DNA of 63,952 nucleotides from Candidatus Finniella inopinata. GTDB taxonomy: Bacteria > Pseudomonadota > Alphaproteobacteria > Paracaedibacterales > CAITNM01. The stretch spans positions 1-63,952 of the forward strand of contig CALPGA020000007.1 in the NCBI GenBank assembly GCA_943322985.2, written 5' to 3'. Shown here piece after piece: positions 28,119 through 37,125 of this stretch (positions within the stretch are counted from its first letter, which is position 1; each line of letters starts with the position of its first letter). Made by a program: the position numbers and the translations under genes. Under the pieces are notes generated by a model that made no database searches, was not told where the DNA came from, and saw only the letters and a list, made by a program, of their open reading frames with translations.

Positions 28119-28174
28119 CGCGCCCAAAGCGTAACTCTGTGCCTTTAGGGCATTTCTAATAGAGTAAGGGTTTC

Positions 28175-28282
28175 AATGGATTACCGCACTCGAACCCATG
28201 GTTCTTGGCAGGAATGACAGTCAGAGCTGTCATTGTCGCTCCTGACGAAGGTGCAATACGCACCGTAGTTCGGGGGTCCATT
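28175..28282. repeat. Palindromic intergenic element (two mirrored halves)
   Basis: About 108 bases lie between the Sel1-like gene and tssG. The ends pair (AATGGA with TCCATT). The centre is a perfect 8-bp stem (AATGACAG 28213-28220 with CTGTCATT 28227-28234), and a second hairpin occurs at 28250-28254/28260-28264. The right half read in reverse (ATGGACCCCCGAACTAC...) resembles the left half (ATGGATTACCGCACTCG...), so it looks like two head-to-head copies of one short unit, as in the palindromic repeats that recur in Rickettsiales genomes. Only one copy is in this window. Confidence 0.6.
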
Positions 28283-28309
28283 TGTTTCATACTTATTTAT
28301 GAAAATGAC

Positions 28310-29314
28310 CTAAATCTTCACCCTTGCTTTGTCCGCTTTTGCGCCAGTCAACCAAGTGTTCCACCCAAGGCCATGTTTCGCATTTAACATTGTGCCTTGG
28401 TTTTCATTTTGTTTAAGGGAAATATTTAAAAACACCCGGGGCAGGGTGCCCATATAACTTACCAAAAGTTGTTTTAGCTGGCTGAAATTTGCTCCGCCCA
28501 GGGTGGTATCAGTAAATGGTAAAAACTGCTGGGTGGTTTTCCAGTCCAAGGGCTCTAGGTTTATAGAAAAGCCGGCAGCTTGGTCCCAGCATCTAAGGCC
28601 TAAAATGGCATTTTTTCCCAAAACTTGGAATTGCCCTTTGCTACCAATGGTGCTGCCCTCAGATGCATCAACGGTTCTCCAGGTGCCTTCGAATGGTTGC
28701 GCTGTTGCTTTAACATTAAAAAATTTCTCAATCATCTGCAGTAAGCTGCTAAGTGACCGGGACCGTCTCCAGAAATGATCAAAAAATAAAGGGTGGGCAA
28801 CATCATCCTGCTGTTTAAACCCACTTAGGTTTTCCTGCAATTTGCCCAAAGGCGTACTTAGTGGTGGACGTTTGAAAAGGTGTGGATAGGTGCGTTTGCG
28901 CAACCGGTGCCACATAGACGCTAATCGGTGATGAAAAATATCTAAAAAATGAAGACCTGAAAAATCTTTTTCTTTAACCTGGTCAAGCAACATTTCCGTA
29001 TAAGGCGTTGGCAAGGGACCGTTAACACCGCCAATGCTTAGGGTGTTGATATAAACTTCAGGCAGGCCAGATGGCGTGTTTTTTACATCAATGTGGTCAA
29101 CTTCTGTACCTTCTTGGTGCATGGTAAGTTTGCTGCGCACGCGCACAGCTTCGCGGGCAGGGTTTGAAGCTTCCCCCAACGGATTTGCATTGGTCCTAAT
29201 TGATTCAACAATGTAAATAAGCTGATCAAGGTCAAACGCTTCTGGCGTTTCTAGAATTTGTTCAGGTAGCGTTTTTTTTACAGTTGCGCTTGTACGCCGG
29301 GCTGGGGCTGCCAT
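28310..29314 (-). CDS. tssG: Type VI secretion system baseplate protein TssG
   Basis: About 334 residues from the ATG at 29314, chosen because AAGGAGA lies 9 bp upstream; a GTG at 29323 would sit on the Shine-Dalgarno itself. TssG forms the TssFG wedge of the T6SS baseplate. Visible: an N-terminal helix (FDLDQLIYIVESI), an NPAREAVRVRSKLTM region, NGPLPTPYTEMLLDQ, and HFLDIFHHRLASMWHRLRKR, the TssG hallmark. It overlaps the tssF end by about 37 bp. The family is usually about 300-350 residues, so it looks whole. Confidence 0.9.
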   Translation of the reverse strand: MAAPARRTSATVKKTLPEQILETPEAFDLDQLIYIVESIRTNANPLGEASNPAREAVRVRSKLTMHQEGTEVDHIDVKNTPSGLPEVYINTLSIGGVNGPLPTPYTEMLLDQVKEKDFSGLHFLDIFHHRLASMWHRLRKRTYPHLFKRPPLSTPLGKLQENLSGFKQQDDVAHPLFFDHFWRRSRSLSSLLQMIEKFFNVKATAQPFEGTWRTVDASEGSTIGSKGQFQVLGKNAILGLRCWDQAAGFSINLEPLDWKTTQQFLPFTDTTLGGANFSQLKQLLVSYMGTLPRVFLNISLKQNENQGTMLNAKHGLGWNTWLTGAKADKARVKI

Positions 29315-31089
29315 TGCATCCACTCTCCTTTATTGTTTCCGTCACTTAAACTGCAAGTTACAAAGCTGTTCCAATTTACTAGGGAGCCAAAATACTCTTT
29401 TAAAATGGTGCCTAGAATCAGGTTGTTGCCGCCCTGCTGATTGGTTTTTTCCATTTCAAGTTGTACTTTGTACCCTTGCACAAAGCCACGCCATGCTTCA
29501 TTTCCAAAGCGCTTGGTGATTTGGGTAACCGTCATGCTTTTTAAGTCATCTATGGAAGTTGTGGGTTGATCAGGGTAACGGCTAGCAAAAAGATACAGGA
29601 AATCTTTTATTGAATGTATTCCTTGGACAGGGTCTAAAACGCCTAAGTAATTGCTTGAAAGCTGAGATATTAACATCCACAAGCTTTCCCCATCAAGCAC
29701 GGTATAGTTTTGCGAAGTGGGCTTGTTCAAAAGGGTAATTTTTATAACGGGGGCTTTGTCTTCAGGTTGAAGCAATGAATTTGCTGTCAGCTGATCTGCC
29801 AAGTAGCGGTTCGTGCATGTAATTTTTGCTGTTGCGATAATGTCTTTCGCTTTGATTGGCTGAAAATTCCTATCGATGAATGATAGGTAAACATCAGTAC
29901 CGGGCACTCCCCTTAGTTCTGCAGGTACACGTTGTGAAAGCCAAAACCCTTCCTTCACATTTTTATGAGCCTCAAGCCCGTAGTACGGCGTGTATTGAAT
30001 AAGTTTTTGGGTTTTTTCTTCAATACCTTCAATGTTTTGAATGCTATACACTTCTGTGGTGCGTTCCCGGCGTATATCCGGGATAAGACGATACCGTAAA
30101 TGCCTGTGGTGAATACGAATAGGGTCAGAAGGCCTATCGAACAAATTAACAATAGGTACGCAGTTCAGTGAAAAACACGATGCATCAACGCCACTTTGCT
30201 GAAACACAGACGCATCTTTCAAAGGGATTAAAATATGCATTTTGTTCGTTGGCGCTAATTTCGCAATTGCTGCTTGTAAAGCAGTAATGCGAAAGAATAA
30301 AAATTTCTCCCGAAAGTGAAAATATTCTTGAAACAGTGCGTAGTGATGCAAGCTGTAGTCAGGAACGGGTAAAGCAAGTTCTTCTTTTTTATACCCTACG
30401 GCTTCTAAATCACAGCTACCAACAGCGGGTGTTTGTTCATCGGTAGTAACGTACACTTGGTCTGTATATTCGCTAAATAATGCTTCATGCAACAGGTTTG
30501 CTTTTACCCAATTGCAGCTTATATGTGCCAATACATCATCTAACGCCATAGCAGAAAATGGTGCCATTTTTGATGCTAACGTGATTTTTAAAAACCAGTG
30601 GTTTTGCGGGGGTGATGCAAAAGTAAATGCATCTTTTGAAACTAGTTCAACTGATTCAATGCTTATCGGCCAAAGGTGCGTGTCATAAACGGTGCGGAAT
30701 CGGCATTGAACATCTTCAACAGAGCGCGCCAAAAGCTTTGTGCCCTTTGGTAAAAAATGCCCTTTGTCTGGAGGCGTTTGATTGACATCAACCTGCAGTT
30801 TTGCAATGGCCATAGCAGGAACAGGATTAATTAAATGGGGATACAATACGCTTAGTAATGCATGGGCTGTTTGCGGAAAACGGTCATCAATAGCGCGGCT
30901 AAGTCGTGCTGTTAAAAACGCAAACGATTCAAGCAAGCGTTCCACATGCGGGTCAGGTGATTCATCGTCTGTTAGCTCAAGTCGACGCGCAATTTTTGGG
31001 TATTGCTTTGAGAACTCTTGGCCACTTAAACGCAAGTAGTTGAGTTCTTCTTGATAATAGCGAACTAGGCTATCGTCTACCTTTGCCAT
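29278..31089 (-). CDS. tssF: Type VI secretion system baseplate protein TssF
   Basis: 603 residues. Partner of TssG in the baseplate wedge that docks the sheath to the membrane complex. The N-terminus YYQEELNYLRLSGQEFSKQ, then DDESPDPHVERLLESFAFL, ALLSVLYPHLINPVPAMAIA and VQCRFRTVYDTHLWPI are diagnostic for TssF/VasA. Full length for the family. In most clusters tssE precedes it; here only 70 bp separate it from an unrelated secreted protein, and no tssA, B, C, E, H, J, K, L or M occurs in the window. The rest of the machine must be elsewhere. The DNA appears richer in G+C than the window as a whole. Confidence 0.92.
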   Translation of the reverse strand: MAKVDDSLVRYYQEELNYLRLSGQEFSKQYPKIARRLELTDDESPDPHVERLLESFAFLTARLSRAIDDRFPQTAHALLSVLYPHLINPVPAMAIAKLQVDVNQTPPDKGHFLPKGTKLLARSVEDVQCRFRTVYDTHLWPISIESVELVSKDAFTFASPPQNHWFLKITLASKMAPFSAMALDDVLAHISCNWVKANLLHEALFSEYTDQVYVTTDEQTPAVGSCDLEAVGYKKEELALPVPDYSLHHYALFQEYFHFREKFLFFRITALQAAIAKLAPTNKMHILIPLKDASVFQQSGVDASCFSLNCVPIVNLFDRPSDPIRIHHRHLRYRLIPDIRRERTTEVYSIQNIEGIEEKTQKLIQYTPYYGLEAHKNVKEGFWLSQRVPAELRGVPGTDVYLSFIDRNFQPIKAKDIIATAKITCTNRYLADQLTANSLLQPEDKAPVIKITLLNKPTSQNYTVLDGESLWMLISQLSSNYLGVLDPVQGIHSIKDFLYLFASRYPDQPTTSIDDLKSMTVTQITKRFGNEAWRGFVQGYKVQLEMEKTNQQGGNNLILGTILKEYFGSLVNWNSFVTCSLSDGNNKGEWMQWQPQPGVQAQL

Positions 31090-31160
31090 AGAGTCTTGAT
31101 TTTAATCCCCTATGACAATGGTAAGGCGAATGGTGGGCATAACACAATAGTGCTTTGCTT

Positions 31161-33578
31161 TTATGGATACGATGCGTATCTATCTTCTAGTTTTGTCCAC
31201 GCTACATGACGAATTTCTTGTGCTATAGCAGCGTAATCACCTGGTGATATGAATTTGTCATAATGACCAATTGATTTATCTAAAAATATATTTTTAGCTG
31301 TTGGTGATGTTAAAATAACAGTGGCTAGGTGTTTGCCAGCTGTTTCTGCTGGGTACGGCATTGTTACGCTATCATATGGTCTATCTTTAAGACGGGTCAT
31401 GACGTCAAGCGGTGTTCTGCCATATGCTTCTCCACTTGAAAAAACAAAAATATTTAAGTTATTAATAATTGCCCATAATTGAGTATAAGGCGCGTCACAA
31501 GGTAGCCAACCACGTAGTTCATCTTCTCTAAGTGCTAATGTTTCCATTTCTGCTCTCAAAGAATCAGCTGAAAGTTCTGTAGGAAGAACAGGCAATGATG
31601 TCGCTATTTCTAGTCGTTGCGAAAGTAACTGTTGATTCATTTTCCTGTTAAGTGCTTCTTTTTCACTATCATAACTATCCCATAATGTTCTAATTGCTTT
31701 TGCTTCGGCATGGTTAGCAGTGGTGGTGCAAATTTCTTGGCAAACTCCATTGATAAAATTGGCATATCCCGTTGTGCAAAGAGCATCTATGGAAAAAGCA
31801 TGTTCGCTTCTTCCGGGGAGCATATTTACGCTAATAAAATCTTTTAAAGTGTTACCAATTAAAATATATTTTTCTGTTTGCTTAGCGTCTCTATCAGAGT
31901 AGTTTTCTGCAAGGGTGCCATATTTTTGATGCAAACTCAGCATGGTTACTTGTTTTTGTCCAATTTCTTTAATAAATTCTGGATTTTTTAATTCAAACGC
32001 TTTAATTTTCTCTTCATTTAGTGCTAGAGCATTTCTTGCTGCTTGCATCGCAACTTCTGTTGTCGTTACAGTTTTAATAAAATGATCTAACTTTTGTTTG
32101 GTGGCAAACAGCGCTTTATGCTCTTTAATAAGAGCTTCGTTACTTTTTTGGCATTGTTCGAATTCTGCTTGCGCTAATCTAAAGGCGGCTTCAGTTTCAG
32201 TGCGAGCAGTTCCTATTGCTGCTTTAGCTGTTGTTTCTGCTACTTTTGCTTCATTATCTAATCTAAGGATTTCAGCATCAATTGTTTCTAAAAGCCTATT
32301 TAATTCGGCATTGGAAGCTCTTAATGACATTACTTCATCTATTATGTTTTTAAAATTTTTGGCGTGAGCCCCCATTGCTAATTGATCAGGCATATTTAAA
32401 AAAGCGTGGAAAGAAGTTAATGATGTTTCTAACGTAGGTAATTGAGTAACGTGCATTACCAAGTCTTTTTTTGATTGTGCCAAAAGTGCTTCATTTTCTG
32501 CTTGTTTATCTATTAGAAATGTTTGATAAGTATCTAGTTTTGCTTGTAGTGCATCTGCTTGTTCCGAATCTGTTAAACGAAGTGCTGCAATTTTATTAGA
32601 GATAAGTGTTACAAAACCAATTCCATCCATATGTCTGCTGGCAAGAAAATAGAGTCGTTTGGCCTCACTATCAGTTGCATGATCTAAAATAGCTCGATAA
32701 AGTTTATAACGACCATTTCCTTCTTGTATGCCTTCTAGCTGACCATCTGTTGGTACAAAACAGCTATGCTCACCACACATTCCATCTCCTAATGAAGGCA
32801 CGGGTTTAAGTGCTACACTTGTAGAAAGTCCAAGTGGTGCGATTGTTTCTGCTTCAAGTTCAAGGGGTAATGCTGTTTCTGCAACACTATTGAGCACAGT
32901 GGTTAAATGATCAAATATAGCTGCGTAAGTTGCACCCAAACTTTTCATTTTAAAACCACTTAGCAAGGCTACTAATTTTCCAAATACCGTGTCAGAGATA
33001 GATTCATTGGCAACGCGCTCTAAAGTACCTTCATCAAGGCATACTATGGCTGAGATATCTAGTTTGTTGTCCGTTTGCTTAAATAGTCCGTAGCGTAATT
33101 CACGTTTTACACGATTTCTTAAATCATCAAGCGTTGATCTTTCATTCCAGAAATACTCTTGTGCTGCTAAGGAAAGCATTGTAATTCTTAGCAAATGTTC
33201 TTTTTGATGAGCCGCTCTGGCAATTGATTTATCAAGATGGCTTAAAAAATCATACACTACACGGTGATTTCTAACTTTTCCTGTTCCCCACTGAGTATTG
33301 AAAGCGTAATACAATTCGGTTTTGAGATGTGCGTCAACCATTATGTCAATTTCGGGCTGTGTGGCAATCCTGTCAGATAGAGTGGTAATCAGTTGATTGG
33401 TCGTTTGTCTAGCCATATTGTCTGCTTCTTCTGTGTAGCCTTTTTCAGAAAAATCAGTAGTTCTTATTAAGATTTCTTCAACCTCAGCGTAAAGAGTAAC
33501 TGTTTCTTCAGCAGATTCTGCTGATCGTGCAATACTCAGGGCAACGAGTAACCCACACAAATAGTTTCTTGTGCTCAT
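31161..33578 (-). CDS. Large secreted coiled-coil protein of unknown function
   Basis: About 805 residues from the ATG at 33578 (MSTRNYLCGLLVALSIARSAESA, a good signal peptide); an upstream start at 33623 would add 15 residues ahead of it. No family is recognised. The protein is largely helical: an N-terminal domain (30-260), a middle section (about 320-540) with long heptad-like stretches (SLRASNAELNRLLETIDAEI, KSNEALIKEHKALFATKQKL) predicted to be coiled coil, and a C-terminal globular section (about 690-805). Just after the first domain is a Cys pair (GDGMCGEHSCF). It lies immediately upstream of tssF on the same strand, with 71 bp between. A secretion substrate is possible but a Sec signal argues against direct T6SS loading. 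Confidence 0.6.
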   Translation of the reverse strand: MSTRNYLCGLLVALSIARSAESAEETVTLYAEVEEILIRTTDFSEKGYTEEADNMARQTTNQLITTLSDRIATQPEIDIMVDAHLKTELYYAFNTQWGTGKVRNHRVVYDFLSHLDKSIARAAHQKEHLLRITMLSLAAQEYFWNERSTLDDLRNRVKRELRYGLFKQTDNKLDISAIVCLDEGTLERVANESISDTVFGKLVALLSGFKMKSLGATYAAIFDHLTTVLNSVAETALPLELEAETIAPLGLSTSVALKPVPSLGDGMCGEHSCFVPTDGQLEGIQEGNGRYKLYRAILDHATDSEAKRLYFLASRHMDGIGFVTLISNKIAALRLTDSEQADALQAKLDTYQTFLIDKQAENEALLAQSKKDLVMHVTQLPTLETSLTSFHAFLNMPDQLAMGAHAKNFKNIIDEVMSLRASNAELNRLLETIDAEILRLDNEAKVAETTAKAAIGTARTETEAAFRLAQAEFEQCQKSNEALIKEHKALFATKQKLDHFIKTVTTTEVAMQAARNALALNEEKIKAFELKNPEFIKEIGQKQVTMLSLHQKYGTLAENYSDRDAKQTEKYILIGNTLKDFISVNMLPGRSEHAFSIDALCTTGYANFINGVCQEICTTTANHAEAKAIRTLWDSYDSEKEALNRKMNQQLLSQRLEIATSLPVLPTELSADSLRAEMETLALREDELRGWLPCDAPYTQLWAIINNLNIFVFSSGEAYGRTPLDVMTRLKDRPYDSVTMPYPAETAGKHLATVILTSPTAKNIFLDKSIGHYDKFISPGDYAAIAQEIRHVAWTKLEDRYASYP

Positions 33579-33701
33579 TTTTAATATCCTAAATAAAAGA
33601 GATATTTTTAGTATTGGGAGCAAATATTAAAATTTTATTAAAATTAAAAATAATTTTTATGAGATATAATCAGGTGTTTCTGTGAAGCTGGTGAGTGATG
33701 T

Positions 33702-34880
33702 CTAATCTTTGATCATAATTTTTCGTGTAATTACCCATGCAAGAACGGCTTCAGCACCAATCATTAATGCTAGAGGCAGATAAGTGTGATCGTAGAAATG
33801 TGCAATAATCTGTAATCCCACTGCGCTAAATATCAACCTCATGGCAACTAGCATTCCAGAAGCTCGTGCTGCCGCTCCTCGTACTGCTCCCATAGCTATT
33901 GGATAGCACATATTAATAGGTATCGCGCACGCCATGCTTGACCCAATTAAAATGACTGTTAGTAAAAAGGGGTCTGTTGGTAAAATGAATCCGTAAACTC
34001 CTGCTATTAGCCCGAACAAAACATACAATTTAATGCTTACTTTGAAGCACTGTTGTTTACCGAATCGTTTATACAACATGCCGCTGCAAAAGCTTACAAT
34101 TCCAAATGATGATGCAAGAGCTCCTTGGTACATTCCAAAGTGTTCTAAAGAAACACCTAAATCTTCTCGATAAAAAATTGGAGCAAGTCCCACAAATACA
34201 AAATAGCATACGGAAATACTTAATATTGCAGCAGCTGGCCATAGAAAAGTTTTTGATTTGAATAGTGGTATGTAGGTTTTAAGGCCTAAACTAGGTTGGA
34301 TTTTATGAGGTGTTTTTTGTCTTGGGAGATATTTTACGCTTAAAGCAAAACAAACAATGGATAAAATCAGTAATGCTAAAAAATTAGAGCGCCACCCAAA
34401 CCACAAGTTTAAATAGCTACCCAGCACTGGTGCTGCACCCATAGTAATGCCACCAATGCCATTTAGAATGCCCATGTAACTTTCTCGGGATTTTGGGTAA
34501 AATTCATAAATGATTGAGTAGCTCAATACATTAGGGCCACTCATGCCCAAACCTTGTAATACACGTCCTATTAGCAATGTTTCAAACGTAGGTGCGATAT
34601 AGCAAAAAATACTTCCGATAATAAACACGCAAAGAGATATCAAAGATATATTTTTGCTACTAAAACGTTCTGCTAATGGACCAACCCATAAAGTGCTTAA
34701 AGCGTATGCAAAAAAATTCAAACTTAAAGCGAGTTGAGTCTGCTCAATGCTAATAGAAAAAGCTTCCATGATTTCAGGAAAGCTTGGCGTGAACACGTCC
34801 ATTTCCATGCCTGTTAGAACGCTCATTAAGCAAAGGCTTAAAAAGCGCAAGTCTATAAGCTTAGATGCTCTAATGGCCAT
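33702..34880 (-). CDS. MFS drug-efflux-type transporter (Bcr/CflA-like, DHA1)
   Basis: 392 residues with 12 predicted membrane helices. The first helix region MEMDVFTPSFPEIMEAF, followed by QTQLALSLNFFAYALSTLWVGPLAERFSSK, matches the Bcr/CflA pattern (acidic residue in helix 1, GPLxDR loop with R). LIGRVLQGLGMSGPNVLSY is the helix 4 motif. Proton-driven export of small molecules is expected; the substrate is unknown. The start overlaps the tsaD stop by 28 bp, so it is expressed with tsaD. Confidence 0.85.
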   Translation of the reverse strand: MAIRASKLIDLRFLSLCLMSVLTGMEMDVFTPSFPEIMEAFSISIEQTQLALSLNFFAYALSTLWVGPLAERFSSKNISLISLCVFIIGSIFCYIAPTFETLLIGRVLQGLGMSGPNVLSYSIIYEFYPKSRESYMGILNGIGGITMGAAPVLGSYLNLWFGWRSNFLALLILSIVCFALSVKYLPRQKTPHKIQPSLGLKTYIPLFKSKTFLWPAAAILSISVCYFVFVGLAPIFYREDLGVSLEHFGMYQGALASSFGIVSFCSGMLYKRFGKQQCFKVSIKLYVLFGLIAGVYGFILPTDPFLLTVILIGSSMACAIPINMCYPIAMGAVRGAAARASGMLVAMRLIFSAVGLQIIAHFYDHTYLPLALMIGAEAVLAWVITRKIMIKD

Positions 34881-35878
34881 CGTGGTTTTGGCTGAAATTC
34901 ATCTGTTGATGGTAGCATGCAGTTGTTGATTGCCTCAATAGCTGCCCATCCAATCATAGCAGCATTGTCTGTGCATAAATCCATGGGTGGAAAAATTGCT
35001 TCTATTGATTTTTCAGTACATAAACTTTGAAGTTGTTCGCGTAAATGTTTATTGGCTGCAACGCCACCAGCCATAACCAGACGTTCTACTTTATGACGAC
35101 TACATTTTAAAGCTTTGAGTAATCGTTCTTTAAAAATTTCACCAACTGTATATTGGAAGCTTGCTGCAATATCGCAAGCAGTTTGTTCATCAATCGTATT
35201 TTTTTCAATGGTTTGCTTTACTGCTGTTTTGAGTCCTGAAAAAGAAAAGTTAGGTTCAGGCGTATGTTCTAATGGTCGAGGAAATACGAAGCGTTTACTA
35301 TCTCCAAATACTGCTTTTTTCTCTAAGGCAGGTCCGCCGGGAAAATCAAAATTTAAAAGTTTGGCAATTTTGTCGAAACATTCTCCTGCAGCATCATCTA
35401 ACGTTTGTCCTAAAAGGTTGTATTGACGAAATCCTAATACTTCAACAAACATACAGTGTCCACCTGAAGTTAATAATAACAAGTAAGGGTAGGGGGCGTC
35501 ATGACTTAATCTAGCAGTTAAAGCATGTCCTTCTAGGTGGTTGATTGCATAAATGGGCTTATTCAAAGAAAGACTCAGAGATTTTGCAAGCATTACACCT
35601 ACTAAAACACCGCCTATAAGTCCAGGACCCGCTGTGACTGCAATTGCGTCAATTGCGCTTAAGGAAATTCCAGCTTTCTTTATTGCTTGATTCAAAATTG
35701 GTTCAATATTACTAAGATGTGCTCGTGCAGCTAGTTCAGGGACGACTCCGCCATATGCTTGATGCTCATTTATTTGGCTACGAGTGACTAAGCTTAATAT
35801 CCTGTTATTAATAATATTGTTTTTAACTACAGCAATCGATGTTTCGTCGCAGCTTGTTTCAATTGCCAGAATAATCAT
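34853..35878 (-). CDS. tsaD: tRNA N6-adenosine threonylcarbamoyltransferase TsaD
   Basis: Transfers the threonylcarbamoyl group to A37 of ANN-decoding tRNAs together with TsaB and TsaE. 341 residues. The ASKHA-fold N-terminus is MIILAIETSCDETSIAVV; the metal-binding histidines are H114 and H118 in INHLEGHAL; KPIYAINH, FSFSGLKTAV, VMAGGVAANKHLRE and CTDNAAMIGWA (Asp ligand) follow. Complete. It leads a two-gene unit with an MFS pump. Confidence 0.95.
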   Translation of the reverse strand: MIILAIETSCDETSIAVVKNNIINNRILSLVTRSQINEHQAYGGVVPELAARAHLSNIEPILNQAIKKAGISLSAIDAIAVTAGPGLIGGVLVGVMLAKSLSLSLNKPIYAINHLEGHALTARLSHDAPYPYLLLLTSGGHCMFVEVLGFRQYNLLGQTLDDAAGECFDKIAKLLNFDFPGGPALEKKAVFGDSKRFVFPRPLEHTPEPNFSFSGLKTAVKQTIEKNTIDEQTACDIAASFQYTVGEIFKERLLKALKCSRHKVERLVMAGGVAANKHLREQLQSLCTEKSIEAIFPPMDLCTDNAAMIGWAAIEAINNCMLPSTDEFQPKPRWPLEHLSL

Positions 35879-35969
35879 AAAATATCTTTCGTGTTAACTA
35901 TTTCTTAAATAAATTCATGTAGCTTAACATTATAGATAAAGAATTTTTTATGATTTTGGAAGGTAAACT

Positions 35970-37061
35970 ATGGCAGAGAAAGAAAAAAAAAGAGTGTCCA
36001 TTGCATGTCAAGGCGGTGGCTCTCATGGAGCTTTTACTTGGGGTGTCTTGGATAAGATATTGGAAGATGGTCGCTTTGAAATTGAAGGCATGACAGGAAC
36101 TTCTGCAGGTGGTATGAACGCAGTAGCTGTTGCTCAAGGCTTGGCTAAAGGTGGCAACCAAGAAGCTCGCGCTACCTTAAAATTATTCTGGGATAGAGTT
36201 TGTGAAAGTGGAAAAAACAGTTCAATTAACAACCGCGGTCCTATTGATAAGCACATGAATAACTGGACGATGTATAATTCTCCAGGGTTTGTGATGTTTG
36301 AATTTTTAAGCCGCATGCACTCTCCAGATGAACTTAATCCAATGAAAACTGACCCTTTACGTGAAGTAATTAAAAAAACTTTTGATTTTGAACTTTTGCG
36401 CACTCAAGATGTGTGTAAGGTATTTTTGTGCGCGACTCACGTGTTCACTGGTAAGTTGACTGTATTTAAAACTGAAGAATTAAAAGTAGAATGCTTGCTT
36501 GCAACAGCTTGTTTACCAACAATTCATAGTGCTGTATTAGTAGACGGCGAATATTATTGGGATGGTGGATTCATTGGAAATCCAGTGATGTTCCCACTAG
36601 TTTATGATTGCGAATCTTCTGATATTATTTTAATTCAGTTGAATCCAACAATTAGAAACAAGCTACCAACAAGTGCTCGTGAAATTGGTGATCGTTTGAA
36701 TGAAATTACTAACAATGCTTCAGTTGTTCGTGAAATTCGTGCTATGCATTTGATCAGCCAGTTGCAAGACGAAGGAATTATTACGGAAGGACGCATGAAA
36801 CGCGTACATTTGCATCTTATCGAAGATGAATCAACCTTTCAAGAACTTGGTTGGGGAAGCAAGCTGAATACAGAAGCAGAATTCTTTGAGCACCTTTTTG
36901 AAAGAGGTCGTAAAGCTGCAACTAGTTGGATTAAAGAAAATTATGAAAATGTGGGTAAAAAAACAACCGCTCCTATCCGTGAACATTTCACAGGAAAAGA
37001 CTGGACTAAGCACACAAGTCATAGTGGACCTATAAAAATGATCGATAAGAAAAAGAAATAA
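35970..37061 (+). CDS. Patatin-like phospholipase
   Basis: 363 residues with no signal peptide. The Ser-Asp catalytic dyad and oxyanion loop are visible: QGGGSHGAF (15-22), nucleophile Ser45 in GTSAGG, and Asp198 in the DGG of YYWDGGFIGNP. It belongs to the bacterial patatins that hydrolyse phospholipid acyl chains. Rickettsial patatins (Pat1, Pat2) act on host membranes; a similar role here is inference. There is no Sec signal, so export would need another route, such as the T6SS encoded in part nearby. The C-terminal 60 residues are basic and Lys-rich. A Shine-Dalgarno (GGAAGG) lies before the ATG and a strong terminator follows. Confidence 0.9.
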   Translation: MAEKEKKRVSIACQGGGSHGAFTWGVLDKILEDGRFEIEGMTGTSAGGMNAVAVAQGLAKGGNQEARATLKLFWDRVCESGKNSSINNRGPIDKHMNNWTMYNSPGFVMFEFLSRMHSPDELNPMKTDPLREVIKKTFDFELLRTQDVCKVFLCATHVFTGKLTVFKTEELKVECLLATACLPTIHSAVLVDGEYYWDGGFIGNPVMFPLVYDCESSDIILIQLNPTIRNKLPTSAREIGDRLNEITNNASVVREIRAMHLISQLQDEGIITEGRMKRVHLHLIEDESTFQELGWGSKLNTEAEFFEHLFERGRKAATSWIKENYENVGKKTTAPIREHFTGKDWTKHTSHSGPIKMIDKKKK

Positions 37062-37078
37062 TAAAATTCCTCTGTAAG

Positions 37079-37109
37079 AAAAAAGGGCTCTTTAAAGAGC
37101 CCTTTTTTT
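37079..37109. terminator. Strong bidirectional intrinsic terminator
   Basis: A perfect GC-rich palindrome (AAGGGCTC, TTTAAA, GAGCCCTT, 37083-37104) is flanked by an A-run on the left and seven T's on the right. It serves both the patatin gene (plus) and lepB (minus), which converge here. Confidence 0.93.
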
Positions 37110-37125
37110 GTGAATAGCTTGATCT

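Noticed and set aside
28205-28387. A 60-residue plus-strand open frame between the Sel1-like gene and tssG
   Set aside because: It lies in the palindromic element and runs into tssG; no ribosome site or family resemblance.
31090-31160. A short minus-strand run of codons before tssF (ending MPTIRLTIVIGD) as a tssE remnant
   Set aside because: Too short, no recognisable gp25/TssE residue pattern, and out of frame with the upstream gene.
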